From Rhipidocladum racemiflorum (lineage: Eukaryota > Streptophyta > Magnoliopsida > Poales > Poaceae), in the NCBI GenBank assembly GCA_036346355.1, contig CM070585.1, positions 3,115,001 through 3,179,000 of the forward strand: a stretch of 64,000 nucleotides of DNA. The letters run 5' to 3'. The position numbers and the translations under genes were made by a program. The notes under the pieces are model-generated. The model was not told where the DNA came from and did not search any database. It was given only the letters and a program-made list of their open reading frames with translations. This document shows, piece by piece, positions 22,804-34,045 of this stretch. The first letter of the stretch is position 1; every line of letters begins with the position of its first letter.

Positions 22804-22981
22804 ATGGGTTATATTGTTTTGGGTGAATGACATTGTTCAATATCTATAAGGAATATTTCTCAAATTTGTGTCCCCATCACCAGAATGTGATGATTTCATT
22901 TAAACAACCAAATACATAGATAATTTTTTTCGTAAATCATCTCATGCATGTATTACTTGGTACAATCAACCAAACTCACCC

Positions 22982-23078
22982 TAAGTAAAAAATTATGATC
23001 CACAAACCAAACACTAAGTAAAAAAATTATGATCCACAAACCAAACACACTCTAAGTAAAAAAAAATTATGATCCGCG
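22982..23078 (+). repeat. Short tandem repeat, three copies of about 33-40 bp
   Basis: TAAGTAAAAAATTATGATCC followed by (G/A)C(A/G) and ACCAAACAC recurs three times immediately right of the TAA-flanked composite. The units look like stacked element ends next to a TAA insertion site. Confidence 0.7.
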
Positions 23079-23263
23079 ATCGATGGATCAAATACTCATG
23101 GAGAATTATAGCATTTTCTTGTCACATACACAATGTTTTACATACCTAAACCCCTCTGTATTCGAGAATGCAAGTTGTGATAATTATTATTATTTTAATA
23201 AAAAAGAAACTCTTACGTCTCTCAACGCCATCAAGAAGACAAGAATCAGTCTACTGTTGCCAA

Positions 23264-25389
23264 TCACGAGCAGGCGCACTGCGAGCTCTTCTTCAAGGCG
23301 CTGGTCTCCATGATGGAGCCCACGTCGACTTCGGCCCCCTTCAGCGACAGCACCTCGCCGGCGGCGCCGCCGTTGCCGCCGCCGTTGCGCATCCGGCGGG
23401 CCTCGTCGAGCTCGAGCGCCCTGCGCGAGACCACGGCGAAGATCTCCTCGAGGAGCGCGAGGAACGCGCGCTCCACGTTGTCCCCCGTGAGCGCGGAGGC
23501 CTCGGAGAAGAAGAGCCCCTGCTGCTCCGCGAAGCCCGCGGCCTCGTCGGCGAGCACCTCGCGGCGGTGCGCCGGCATGTCAGCCTTGTTCCCGATGAGC
23601 GCCACGACGGTGGAGCCGTCGGCGTGCGCGCGGAGCTCCTCCACCCACCGCGCCACGTGCTCAAACGTCCGGCGCCTGGTGACGTCGTACACCACCATGG
23701 CGCCCAGCGCGCCGCGGTAGTACGCGCTCGTCACCGCCCGGTACCTGCACACCCGCGGTCCAAACGCCTATCAAACTCGCGAAGAAAGTGCTCAAATTTG
23801 TGAAGAAATCATGGTTTCTCTTGATAAAAAGCGCTCAAATCTGCGAAGAAATCGTTAGTCCTTGCATAGTTGCATGCATCAACGTTAACCTGGAAATTGG
23901 AACATAGAAATTTCGCATTAATTACGTGGAAAACTGCTTTTGCATATTCCAAAATTCCCGCGCTACAACCGGGTCCTGACACAACAAAACACGAGCCTCA
24001 CGACGAGTGGTCATTAGGCGCGCCGACTGGCTTGTCCTAATGCAGATAGGTCCTAACAAGGGCAGGTACAATGGTTATATTTAGCTGTCTATAAGAGATG
24101 ACACGTAGGATTTTAAATGATGTGGATGAGAGAGAAGAAGGAGAGAGAAGATTGTTGTCTACTATTTAATAGACTTTATGTACGCTTTTACATTTTTGTG
24201 TATTATAGACAAATTGTTAATTGAATGAGAGACCACTACAGACAACTCTATAGACGATCCATTGTATGAATTATTTTCAGTGCTGTCTGTAGATGATGTG
24301 GAGCTACATTATAGACAGCTGCCATCTATACCATTGTACATGTCCTAAGATCGCTCTGCTGTCCGAGTGGCTTTTCTATTTCCAAGACTTTTCCTACAAT
24401 TTCTCTCAGGGATCACTTTGAGTGGTCGGCATGCCTGGGTACGTGGACGTCTGACGAATCGCCTTTAGCAGTAGCATTCAAGAGCGGTGTCTCGATCATC
24501 GTTACCATGGGTATAGCTTTCACGTGGCTCAAGGAAAACTGACTACCACTCTGCATTCTTTTCTTTTTCATATATAATCACAACTTAATTTCTTTTAGGA
24601 GTCTTGGTACTGATCCGATTGGTGACCAGCTGCTTATATAACTCAGATACACGGGAAATTAATGAAGTCGATGGGCTGACATCATCCCCTCCTCCGGAAG
24701 CAAGAGCTCCTAAATATAAATGTACGTACTTGGCGCGCGGTATATATATACACACCAATTAATCATGTGGAGAAACGGCCAAATCAGGTGGAATAACTTG
24801 AAGGTAGCGTTGGCAGAAGGCAAGGCTTCGTCCACATTTTAAGCTCTTCCTTAAAGGGAGGTGCTTCTAAAGTTGCACGAAATTTCCTGGCTAGAACGCG
24901 ACTCCACGAAAGTTACCGGCTTGTTCGATGGCGTCGTGTCGCGAATACAGGCTGCACGCAAGCATCTGTACCTTTAGCCGGTGTCGATCACACGCATACG
25001 CCCTATCTAGTAATGACAACCGCAATTTCGCGGCGATCGTCGGAATTGCGTGTACATGCATGTATGTATGTATGTATGGCCGTGTGCCGGAAACGAAACG
25101 GGGGTCGAATCGAAGGAAGTGGACGTTACCTCTCCTGGCCGGCGGTGTCCCAGATCTGCGCCTTGACGCGCTTGCGGTGGAGCGTGAGCGTGCGCGTCTG
25201 GAACTCGACGCCGATGGTGGACTTGGAGTCGAGGAAGAACTCGTCCTTGGTGAAGCGCCCCAGCAGCTGCGTCTTGCCCACCGCCGCGTCGCCCACCACC
25301 ACCACCTTGAACACGTAGTCGATCTCCGCCTCCTTCTCGCCCTCCCACCCGGCGGCCGCCGCCTCCTCCTCCTCCCCTCTCGCCACCAT
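23264..25389 (-). CDS. RabA4-type (Rab11-like) small GTPase
   Basis: A GTP-dependent switch of the plant RabA/Rab11 group, which directs trans-Golgi/recycling-endosome to plasma-membrane traffic. Exon 1 is 25389-25130 and exon 2 is 23744-23264. The split Arg codon joins WDTAGQE to RYRAVTSAYYRGALGAMVVY. The product is 246 aa. All G motifs are present: P-loop GDAAVGKT (residues 33-40), switch I Thr in KSTIGVEFQTRTL, WDTAGQE, GNKADM, and EASALTG. The Ala/Glu-rich leader before EIDYVFKVVVVG is typical of RabA4. A C-terminal tail ends Q-C-A-C-S, two prenylatable cysteines spaced by one residue. The first in-frame ATG, 42 bases upstream, would add 14 residues; the chosen MVARGEEEE start fits the family. 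Subgroup A4 is by resemblance, so no gene number is given. Confidence 0.93.
24061..24344. mobile_element. MITE in the RabA4 intron
   Basis: The ends GGCAGGTACAATGG and CCATTGTACATGTCC are inverted, and further inverted text (AGCTGTCTATAAGAG against CTGTCTGTAGATGATG) lies inside. It is about 285 bp with no coding. No clear target duplication, so the superfamily is not assigned. Confidence 0.65.
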
Positions 25390-26196
25390 CCTCCCTTGTC
25401 CTTTCGCCACTCCTCCGGCCGAATCAATCAAAACCTTCCCTTTTCTGTTCCTTTCTTGATCACCTCAGACGCCTCCTCTTATCTGCCCTCCTAAGATGCT
25501 TCCTGATTCTTGATATGGCGTGTGAAGAAGCAAAGAAGAACTTGGCTAGGAGGAGAGGGGAGCTAGCCAGCCGTGGTGTGGCAGTGGCACGGCATGCAAG
25601 AGGAGGACAGCACAGGCCATGGCATTGGCAACATGGCATGGCATGCAGTGCTTTTGAGGTTGAATTGTGCTTGTGTCTAGTCTAGTGCCTGCCCTGCCTA
25701 GAGATGTGGTTGTGTGTCCTGCTTTTGGAGAGAAGTATTGCTGCAGCCACCATCCGGCCTTTACTGTCTTGTCCGTGTTAATTCGAGGAGCACCTAGCTT
25801 TACTGTTTTGGTGTCTCGGTCCTCCTCCTTTTTTTTTTACTTTAGATATACATCTTTGTGTGTGAGTTGCCTTCTCCTTTTCTTGTAGAGTTTGAAAGCA
25901 AGGGAAGAAAGGATTCCTCGGCTTCTTTTTTCAGGGATCGCTGAATAACCGTACTTTGCTGCGGACGAAAAACATGTTATACAAATGCGTCAGGTCAGCA
26001 TTCCAGATCGAGTTTCTTTGTGATTTACGTCGTACTTCGTTTACGTTAGAGATTTTTTATGAGGTGATGAGGTTAATTTGTTAGGGACAATTTGTTGTTG
26101 TGTTTAGTTAGTTTATATTTTTTGTTAGAGATGTTTTAGTATGATGGTCTACTAGTGAATGGTAAAAAAGGACGCAATAGTAAATCCTTTAAGTAG
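25390..26196. other. RabA4 upstream region
   Basis: By position this holds the RabA4 leader and promoter. No bounded repeat or gene recognised. Confidence 0.4.
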
Positions 26197-26204
26197 TTGG
26201 GGAC

Positions 26205-26729
26205 CAGTGGCGGAGCCAGAAAATTCTAAAGGAGGGGGCCAAGAAAGAAGTAAATCTCTACTGAAGATTGATATTTAAAGTTCAGTATATAATAAATACA
26301 ACATGTAACACTTGTAATTTGCAAGAATTTATAAATGAAAACATACCACTAATTATTTCACATGAGGCGATAGACTAGTTGATATTTTCGAGTTAACAGT
26401 AAAGCTTACTCTCTTTGCTAATTTTGATGCTTTCCTGTGAGGTGGGACCGGCATGCATTGCAAATATAATTACGAATATTTATGTTGAAAATAAATCAGA
26501 TGAAAAGGAGCTGCCAAAAATAAACTCACACATAACAACTATATTTACCATGAAGGAAGAGACTCGACCTAGTTTGATGCTTTATTCTTTTGATGTCGCT
26601 CCAAGCGAGAGAAATTTTCAAAATAGAAAATTCAGTAACTACACAAAACAATAACAAAAAAATCAGTAACGACACCAACGCTCCGACCGGGGCCGGGCCC
26701 ACCCTGCCCCGGCCGTGGCTCCGCCTCTG
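26205..26729. mobile_element. hAT MITE, 525 bp, 8-bp target duplication
   Basis: The termini CAGTGGCGGAGCCAG and (inverted) CAGAGGCGGAGCCAC are flanked by an exact 8-bp repeat TTGGGGAC at 26197-26204 and 26730-26737, diagnostic of hAT insertion. The interior is AT-rich without transposase, ending in a GC-rich stretch (GGGGCCGGGCCC). Related left ends occur near 20903 and 62797. Confidence 0.93.
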
Positions 26730-26787
26730 TTGGGGACTGAGCGTAGCTCAGTGGTGAGGTGCTGCTCGCTCCTAAATTTTGGGTATA

Positions 26788-26900
26788 CTAGTAAAGTACC
26801 CGTGCGTTGCAACGGATCTCAAATAGATGATGACACCATAAGTTCTAAACTCTTAAAAACAAAAAAACAAGAATTTAAACTTAAGCTATCACTTATTTGA
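26788..26900. repeat. Grass dispersed repeat end (ACTAGTAAAGTACCCGTGCG)
   Basis: ACTAGTAAAG followed by CCCGTGCGTTGCAACGG. The same end words occur at 8141-8433 and, reversed, near 45955-45990. The other end here is not located, so the right coordinate is nominal. Confidence 0.4.
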
Positions 26901-27376
26901 GATCTATTACTCTCTGAACAAGAACAGCCTTATCACCTACTGGGCCTTGGGCTCCTACTGTTCTGGCCCAAGAACGGCCTGGCAGACTCACCATCACCAC
27001 CAACTCATTCTTATAATAGTTAAGATATGTTTGCGCGTGTAGTGGTACAGTGTGTTCCCGTGCTCCGAAGGCTCTGATGCCTTAAAAATTTTTTTGACAT
27101 GTATAACGGCTGCATACGCATATGTACACATAATATAGAATGTATGTGTGGAGTGTAACTGTGCGTGCGTCCTTATCCCCTTCAAAAAAATCCTTTAAGC
27201 TGTTGAGAAAATAGGGTTCCAGCTATAAGCACGTACGTGCGAATGGGATGCATTAGTTACGAGTCACGACACGACCAAAAGCCAGAGATCCTGTAGCTCG
27301 TACTGCGCCTAATCTCTATTAGTTTACTTTTAACAATTCTTTCAACGGAAGGTTTATCTAAAGGGAGTGACTAGGG

Positions 27377-27577
27377 AACGGTATACCGTTGCAACGGTAT
27401 AGCCATGAAACTTATGAAACTTATCAGTTTCAATGCTGGTTTCATGAGTTTCAGTGTTTAGTTTCATCAGTTTCATGTTTTATCAGTTTTTAATGCTAAG
27501 TTTCATGAGTTTCAGTGCAAAAAATCATAAGTTTCATGAGTTTCAGAGGTATACCGTTGCAACGGTATACCGTTTTT
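27377..27577. mobile_element. Small element bounded by CCGTTGCAACGG-centred palindromes
   Basis: The left end carries a perfect 20-bp palindrome (about 27381-27400) and the right end a perfect 24-bp palindrome (27548-27571). Both centre on ATACCGTTGCAACGGTAT. The roughly 150 bp between them is built from repeats of GTTTCATGAGTTTCAG and ATGAAACTTATGAAAC. It is non-coding. Target duplication not established. Confidence 0.6.
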
Positions 27578-27579
27578 TA

Positions 27580-29368
27580 GTTTTTCTGTTATGTAAAATA
27601 CTGTATTGTCTTGTTTTTTTTATAAAACTAGCTGAACGTTCGTGCTTTAATACGAGAAAAAGTAGTACTCTATGCTATACCTCCTAATACAAGTTGTATA
27701 AATTTTAAAGTAAATGAAAAAGAAAGTAATCATCATCCACTCTTCATTCATGCTTTAATATTTATGCAACTTTTTTTTAAAAAAAATATAGAAGTACCTC
27801 TCAAAAAATAATCATATTACCCTGGTATGTCAAATTGGCATCTTCGAAATCGGTCTGCCAGGACATGCCCTTGGTTTCGCCTCTTTGCTAGATCGTGTCG
27901 CACCTCCTTGTGTCCGAAACTATTTCACTATTTTTTATAATTTTTTGTTAAGAGAATTTTTACGGTGATATAATTTTTTATTGGTATATTGTTTTTTCTA
28001 TTATAGAATATATTAGGAAGATGTAATTTGTTTATTGATGTGTTGTTTTTTTCTATTTTGTTGGATATTATATATTAAAAGCTTATGAGAGTCGTTAAGA
28101 AAAAAATAGGCTACAAATTCTCAAAAAAAATATCTAATCATTAATCTGGACGGATCGAAATTATAACAACTTAGATTAAAAGAAAGAGGCGGACGAACCA
28201 TCCATCAGCCAAACATATGAACCAGCATCACTAGTTTTTTTTTTTTTAAAAAAAAAAAAAACTAGTAACGACAAAAAAAAATAGCAGCACGAGTAGAGTA
28301 CATATATAATGAACCAAAACAGTACCAAGCGAGTACTCTAGCTTAAAAAAAAAGCGAAGAAACAGTGCGACATGAATACCTTTTGTTACGATTGAAAAAA
28401 AAGCGGTCGGGGATTTTAATTTGACCAACTCACTTCTCAGGATTTCATCACTTCACCACAGTTCATGTCAGACGGCTCGATCATGGTTCACTCAATCCAG
28501 GTCCAAGCATTCGTCCATTTTCTGGACAGAAACCCCACGGTCGTGGTACGCAGCTGCGTCCCGCGGCTAAAGTTTCTCTGGGCGTGCAGGTAAAAACTTG
28601 CTCATTGGCCACAGGCTTGCAGGCACTTGGATTTCGCTTTTCTGTCGTGCCGTCCCTGTCGTCGCTATTGGCTCCGTATGTTACGCCATCGATCGCTGGA
28701 ACACGCGGTAATCATGCTTGCCAGACGGTATTTCCGTATTTTTCAAGCAAAATGACGGGACCAAGCTATTATCTGGCTGCGGGATACCAGTGGAAAAGCT
28801 GGTGATGATTTCCCAGCAGGTTTAATATCAAGGTTTCAAATTTCGTTTTGGATTCACGTCTCGTCTCTAAGCTATAATGTTATGCCCATATCAAGCCAAA
28901 TCCAGTTCAAAATCAATGCAACCCGTCTAAAAATCACGAAATCCGGTCAAAATACCTAAGATGCGGTGAATTTGATTTCAAAAAAACTGTAGCAATTTGA
29001 TTTTATTTTTCTTTGTGAACAATTCGAGTAGAGCATGGATGCATTTTCCGGAGAGGGCACTTAAGAATTTCGATATCACCATAATTCCCGTGAAAGCTCA
29101 GCCTGACACACCTAATACAAGCCCGTTAAGCTCACCATCCCTCCTCGACATCTATCACGCTGGTGTTTGGATACGCTTAAAGATACATGTTCTGAATTCA
29201 GATCAATAACAATTAACAAGCAAAATAAATTAGCAAAAACCTTATGCGAGGCTCAATTAGAACAAACAAGATCTCTCACGAGGATAGAAAATATCTGTAC
29301 GACCCTTGTACGTGCAATACTTTGCATTCGAGCTGTCCTTTGGAGAGCATTTCTTCAATCAATAACAA
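27580..29368. other. AT-rich intergenic region left of the gypsy element
   Basis: Apart from the A/T hairpin I see no gene or bounded element. Open frames are short and featureless. Confidence 0.4.
28229..28266. repeat. ACTAG-T13-A14-CTAGT hairpin
   Basis: A near-perfect inverted repeat: ACTAG, 13 T, 14 A, CTAGT. It would form a long A:T stem. It could equally be two homopolymer tails meeting. Confidence 0.85.
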
Positions 29369-32023
29369 TGTGACGGACCGCTTTTGAAAAAGAAATGAAA
29401 CTCACAACAGCTACCTGCAAGACTAATCATTGGAAAACAAGAGTAAAATCACCTGACCAAAAGCCAATTCAACACTTTTTATTCAATATAGTTGGTCTAA
29501 CGACCGGTTTTACAGGAGAAGCATCCAAGCTTCTAGACTTACACTACCAAAAGAGAGAAACCACAGGCAGGGCCTGAGCGAAGACAAAGACCTAGAACTG
29601 CACTAAATCGCCATCTACGATCTCTGGTAGGCTCCAAATGATCTTCGAACTCAAAGGGCGGGGTTTGCAAGGGTGAGTACAGAGTACTCAACAAGTCGCA
29701 TCTGGAACCACTGAATACTATATGTAGGGGTAATCAAGGGATGGCAGTAGGGTTTAGTATCTGGATGCAGTTTTATTTCACAATTCATTTTACATTTGAA
29801 GCACAAATCAATAAATAAGTAATTTGAATTTCACAAGTTTCAACAACACTTAACCAATTCATTCACAAATACCAATACAGTAACTTGAGCTTAGTTACGG
29901 GTATCAACCCCGATTCCAACTTAACTTCATTAACCGGAAGTACGGCGTAACCGATTACAATTAAGATTAACTCTGCAGAGCAGCTCAACTTTACCCACAA
30001 GATATCTATAACCTTTATGCCAATCTCGAAGTTTTCATGCAACTTAAATGCATGTGGCCCGGTTAGATTATCACAAAGATTTCGCTTAATCATTCCTGTC
30101 CTTTAGTTGTTTTACCGATAGTACCGCTACCTTGGACTCGGGGTCCCCATTAGCGTCTACCGCTGTGAGAACCAAGAATGTCACTCTGGACCATTCCTGC
30201 TCCACCCTCCGATCCATTTCCTGCCGGAAGGTCAGGTCCCCATTCTCTTCCAGAGAATGGTAGCCACCAAGACAGTCCAATTATTATCTCAGAATGATTA
30301 ACTTAATGAGCCGTGTCGGATATGGGTCATCGACCATCCGACCGTGGTTGAGCGGGAACTAAGTTATTTACTTTGCTCAAGGGGATTATTAACCTTACAC
30401 TTTTGCCAAAGACTAAGCCTTCATCCACAAACCCATTCCTACTCGCAGCATCGCCACTGCACTCAACCAAGGCATTAATCACCGGTAGGGATCTAATCTC
30501 ATCCACTCCGGATTAATCCGACATCGTCCCCTGATCGCAAAGACTTTTATAAACAATCAGAATCGGAGATTCGGCAAAGATTTTCTTTAAATCCAGGTTT
30601 TGAACTAACCTAGCGGTATTATCTAACCTATTCATGGCAATAAGCAATTAACTAGGGTTCCAAAGGATTAATAGGGTTTCAATATTTCAAGGAGGTTCAA
30701 GAAGCAATTTCGGCATTACCTAATTATCATGTCATTCTAAAATACCGGATTTCAATAATTCAACATACAGTAAAATAATGCGATATAAAATAATTACTAC
30801 TATAGCATGGCATGATGGGATCAATATGATCAAAGGTGTACGGCTTGCCTTGCGGCACCGGATCGGATGAGTCGCCGAGGAAGTAGTCGACAAGGCCCCG
30901 CCTGGTCCGACGCCTGGCTTCCGAATCGCCCCGACTCCGTGGGTCGCCCGCTCTATCGGGCGCCTCAACGGCCGAATCTAACGCGAAAGACAACCAACAT
31001 AAATAAACGGCAAAACAATAACCGAAAAAGAAAACGGAATCAAACTAAAACCGGAAATCGAGCCTGAAAGGAACGGAGGGCTAAATCGATTTGGGGATTT
31101 TCCGACTTGGATTTGGGAACGGACAGCATTTTTGGACTCGAGGGGATCGAAGCGGTTCGGGAAAAGTGTTTGGTGGGGCTCGATTTTCCGGATTTTTCTC
31201 GATTTTTCGCTATTTTGGAATTAAAACTAATTTTCGGATTTAATAATTAAATTAAAATCCAAAAATCCGGTTTTATCGCTTTCGCCGAACGGGCTGAAAC
31301 CGATCGCTAATCGGGCCACGGCCCACTTGGGCAAAGCGCGGCTGGCCGCGGCGAGGCCGTGGTCACTTACGCGGGGAGGCGGCGCGAGGCGGCGAAGTCG
31401 GGCCGAGCTGCCGTTTTGGCGGGGCTGGCCGACGAGCGGGGCGGGCCATCTGTCGTATGGGCGGGCACAGTGGAGAGGGTTAGGGTTTACGTGAGGCGGC
31501 GCGGCGAAGTCATGGCGCGGGCGCCGATTTCCGGGCGACCGAGGCGGCGGGAACGGCAAGGAGAGGAGGGAGCTCACCACGAGAGCGAGGGGCGGGCGAG
31601 TTGGAATGGGAGGAGGCGAGGCTTTTATAGCCGAGCCGAGAGGCGGCGCCGGGCGAGGCGGCGGATGCGCGGCGCGCGGCGGCGCAAGGGCGACGGTCGC
31701 TTGGCGGTTTGGCAGCGCGAAGGCGCTGGAGGCGAGGGCGGCAGCGGCGGAGGCGGGCGGCCACCATCGGGCGCGTGGCGCTGGCGCGCAAGTGGCCGGG
31801 CGCGAGGCGACGCCGGAGGCGGCGGCGGCGGCGAACTGGGCCGGGCCGGCGAGGTTGGAGGCCGAACGGGAGCAGGCCGACGAGATGGGCCGCATGGCCC
31901 AAGAAGCAAAGGAGATTCGGCCCAACACAAGGTTTGAAATTCAAACTCAATTCCAATTCCCAAATCCAAATGCAAATTCAACCAAAAAGCAACTAAATTC
32001 ATTTTGAATTTGAGGTTGTTTCA
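29369..32023 (-). repeat. 3' LTR of the gypsy element (2,655 bp)
   Basis: It matches 36908-39534 end to end, with substitutions and many small indels concentrated in the GC-rich part (about 30850-31850). Left flank AACAA. Confidence 0.95.
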
Positions 32024-32040
32024 ACCTACCCCACTTAAAA
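32024..32040 (-). promoter_or_regulatory. Polypurine tract of the gypsy element
   Basis: The minus strand reads TTTTAAGTGGGGTAGGT directly before the 3' LTR, the expected place for plus-strand priming. Confidence 0.75.
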
Positions 32041-32060
32041 TGGAATCTCGTCCCCGAGAT

Positions 32061-33436
32061 TCATTTTGCCTGGGAAAATAGGTTGGGAAAATTCTGCTGC
32101 AATTCCGATTCCTTCTCCCAAGTAGTTTCTTCGAGTGTATGATTCTTCCATAGCACTCGGCAGATCCTGACATTTTTGAACTTGAGTTCCCTTTCCATTG
32201 TCTCCACAATCCTGACTGGTTCCTCATGATATGTCAAATCTTCCTTCAGGTCTATTCCTTTCAATTGTACTTGCTCTGACGGCTGACGGAGACATTTTCT
32301 CAACTGGGACACATGAAAAACATTGTGTACCCTTGACAGCTCCGGACTTAGCTGTAACTTGTAGGCTACTTCTCCAATTCTGTCAGTCACGGGGTATGGT
32401 CCAACATACCTCGGAGCTAACTTCCCTTTTATCTGAAAACGGCGAACAGGCTTGAAGGGTGTCACTTTCAGATAAACGAAGTCTCCAACATGATAACTTA
32501 TGTCTTTTCTCCTTGTATCCGCATAACTCTTCTGCCGGACTTGAGCTGTTCTCAGGTTCTTCCTTATGATCCTCACATGAGCTTCTGCATCATGAACTAG
32601 CTGAGGTCCAAAAGTCGCTTCTTCCTGGTTTCTGTCCAATTCAATGGGGTCCTGCACTTTCTTCCATACAAGGCTTCAAACGGTGACATGTCCAGACTGG
32701 TCTGGTAACTGTTATTGTACGAGAATTCTGCAAACGGTAAACACTTGGCCCACGAGGCTCCATATGCTAGAGCGCAGGCTCTCAACATATCTTCTAGGAT
32801 CTGGTTGACTCTTTCTGTCTGACCATCTGTCTGAGGGTGATAGGCTGTACTGAAATTCAAGTCTGTACCCATAGCTTCATGCAGACTTTTCCAGAACTTA
32901 GAGGTGAACTGGGCTCCACGGTCTGACACGATTTTCTTAGGGATTCCATGCAATCTGACAATCTGGGTCAGGTACAATTCTGCCAACTTGTCTCTTCCAA
33001 CAGTCTGCTTTATCGGAATGAAATGGGCTACTTTGGTCAGTCAATCTATGATTACCCAAATGGCATCATATCCTTGCTGAGTCTTGGGAAAACCAGTGAT
33101 AAAGTCCATCCCAATCTCTTCCCACTTCCATTCTGGCACTGGAAGGGGTTGCAGCAATCCTGCCGTCTTCTGGTGGTCTATCTTGACTTTCCGACACACG
33201 TCACAACATACCCCGTGTTCGGCTATCTCCTTCTTCATTCCATTCCACCAGTATTCCTTCTTCAAGTCTTGGTACATCTTTGTACTGCCAGGGTGTATTG
33301 AGAATTGCGACGAGTGAGCCTCTGTCAAAATCAATCCTCTTATATCCTTATCCTTCGGAATGCATATACGATCGCGGAATCGTAGTATGCCTTGCTTGTC
33401 TTCTGAGAACTCCGAGGGACTAACTTCCTTCATCAA
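32061..33436 (-). pseudogene. Gypsy integrase with C-terminal chromodomain-like tail, broken
   Basis: The zinc-binding region shows HSSQFSIHPGSTKMYQDLKK and CCDVCRKVK. The catalytic core shows Asp in WEEIGMDFITGFP, Asp in VSDRGAQFTSKFW and Glu in DGQTERVNQILEDML. Between the first Asp block and the rest, the D-R-L-T-K motif is D-stop-L-T-K (CGA to TGA, about 33041). A frameshift near 32650 moves into the C-terminal part: GDFVYLKVTPFKP, GKLAPRYVGPYPVTDRIGEV, RVHNVFHVSQLRKCL, then a chromodomain-like ending (RVLWKNHTLEETTWEKESEL). It cannot give a full-length enzyme. Confidence 0.88.
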
Positions 33437-34045
33437 CTTTCATATTCCAAGATATCTTCATCTGCTTGTCGAGCCGCTTTGATCTGCTTCAGAAGATCTG
33501 ACTGTATCTCTAGGAAATGCACTGATCCTTCTGATACTATCTGCAGGTTCAACTCCTGTACTTCTGACTTCAGCTGGGGAGAGATAGTCTTAACTTGAGC
33601 TAAGTGATGGCATGCTTTTCGGCTCAAAGCGTCTGCTACCACATTAGCTTTTCCTGGATGATAAAGGATCTCTAGGTCATAATCCTTAATCAATTCCAAC
33701 CATCTTCTCTGTCTCATGTTCAGATTGGGCTGGGTGAACACGTACTTCAGGCTCTTGTGGTCTGAAAACACTTCACAACGGTTCCCCAACAGGTAATGTC
33801 TCCAAATCTTCAACGCGTGCACTACTGAGGCTAGCTCCAGATCATGGGTCGGGTAATTCTCCTCATGCGGTCTGAGTTGTCGTGACGCATACGCAACCAC
33901 TTTTCCTTCTTGCATTAACACACATCCTAATCCTCTTTTGGAAGCATCACAGTAAATCTGGAAGTCTTTATCCGGATTTGGGAGAGTTAGGACTGGGTCT
34001 GAGGTTAACTTGGTTTTCAACTCCTGGAAACTCTTCTGGAAAAAC
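33433..34045 (-). pseudogene. Gypsy RNase H domain (RT missing)
   Basis: Ty3-type RNase H: IYCDASKRGLGCVLMQEGK with the first Asp, YPTHDLELASVVHALKIWRH with the Glu, VFSDHKSLKYVFTQPNLNMR with the next Asp, then YHPGKANVVADALSRKA. The RT fingers/palm and YxDD motif, which should lie immediately upstream, are not in any frame. It runs to ILEYES and a stop at 33433, then frame-shifts into integrase. Confidence 0.88.

Larger units (their letters stand above)
20828..22981. mobile_element. TAA-flanked Tourist/PIF-like composite with nested repeats
   Basis: The left end GGGTGTATTTGATTGATG and right end CAACCAAACTCACCC form inverted repeats, flanked by TAA at 20825-20827 and 22982-22984. The inner flanks also resemble each other inverted (GAGATGAG-type words; CATTTGGTTCCATC against AACAACCAAATAC). 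Inside are a hAT-like end at about 20903 (TAGTGGCGTATCCAGAAAA), an (AT)n tract, a pyrimidine-rich block and a second inverted-repeat pair near 21700 and 22803. No transposase is visible. Confidence 0.6.

Noticed and set aside
23168..23803. Plus-strand frames over the Rab exon
   Set aside because: Antisense shadows of RabA4 exon 2.
31359..32007. Arg/Gly/Ala-rich frames on both strands
   Set aside because: They lie in the GC-rich part of the gypsy LTR; the other LTR breaks them with indels.
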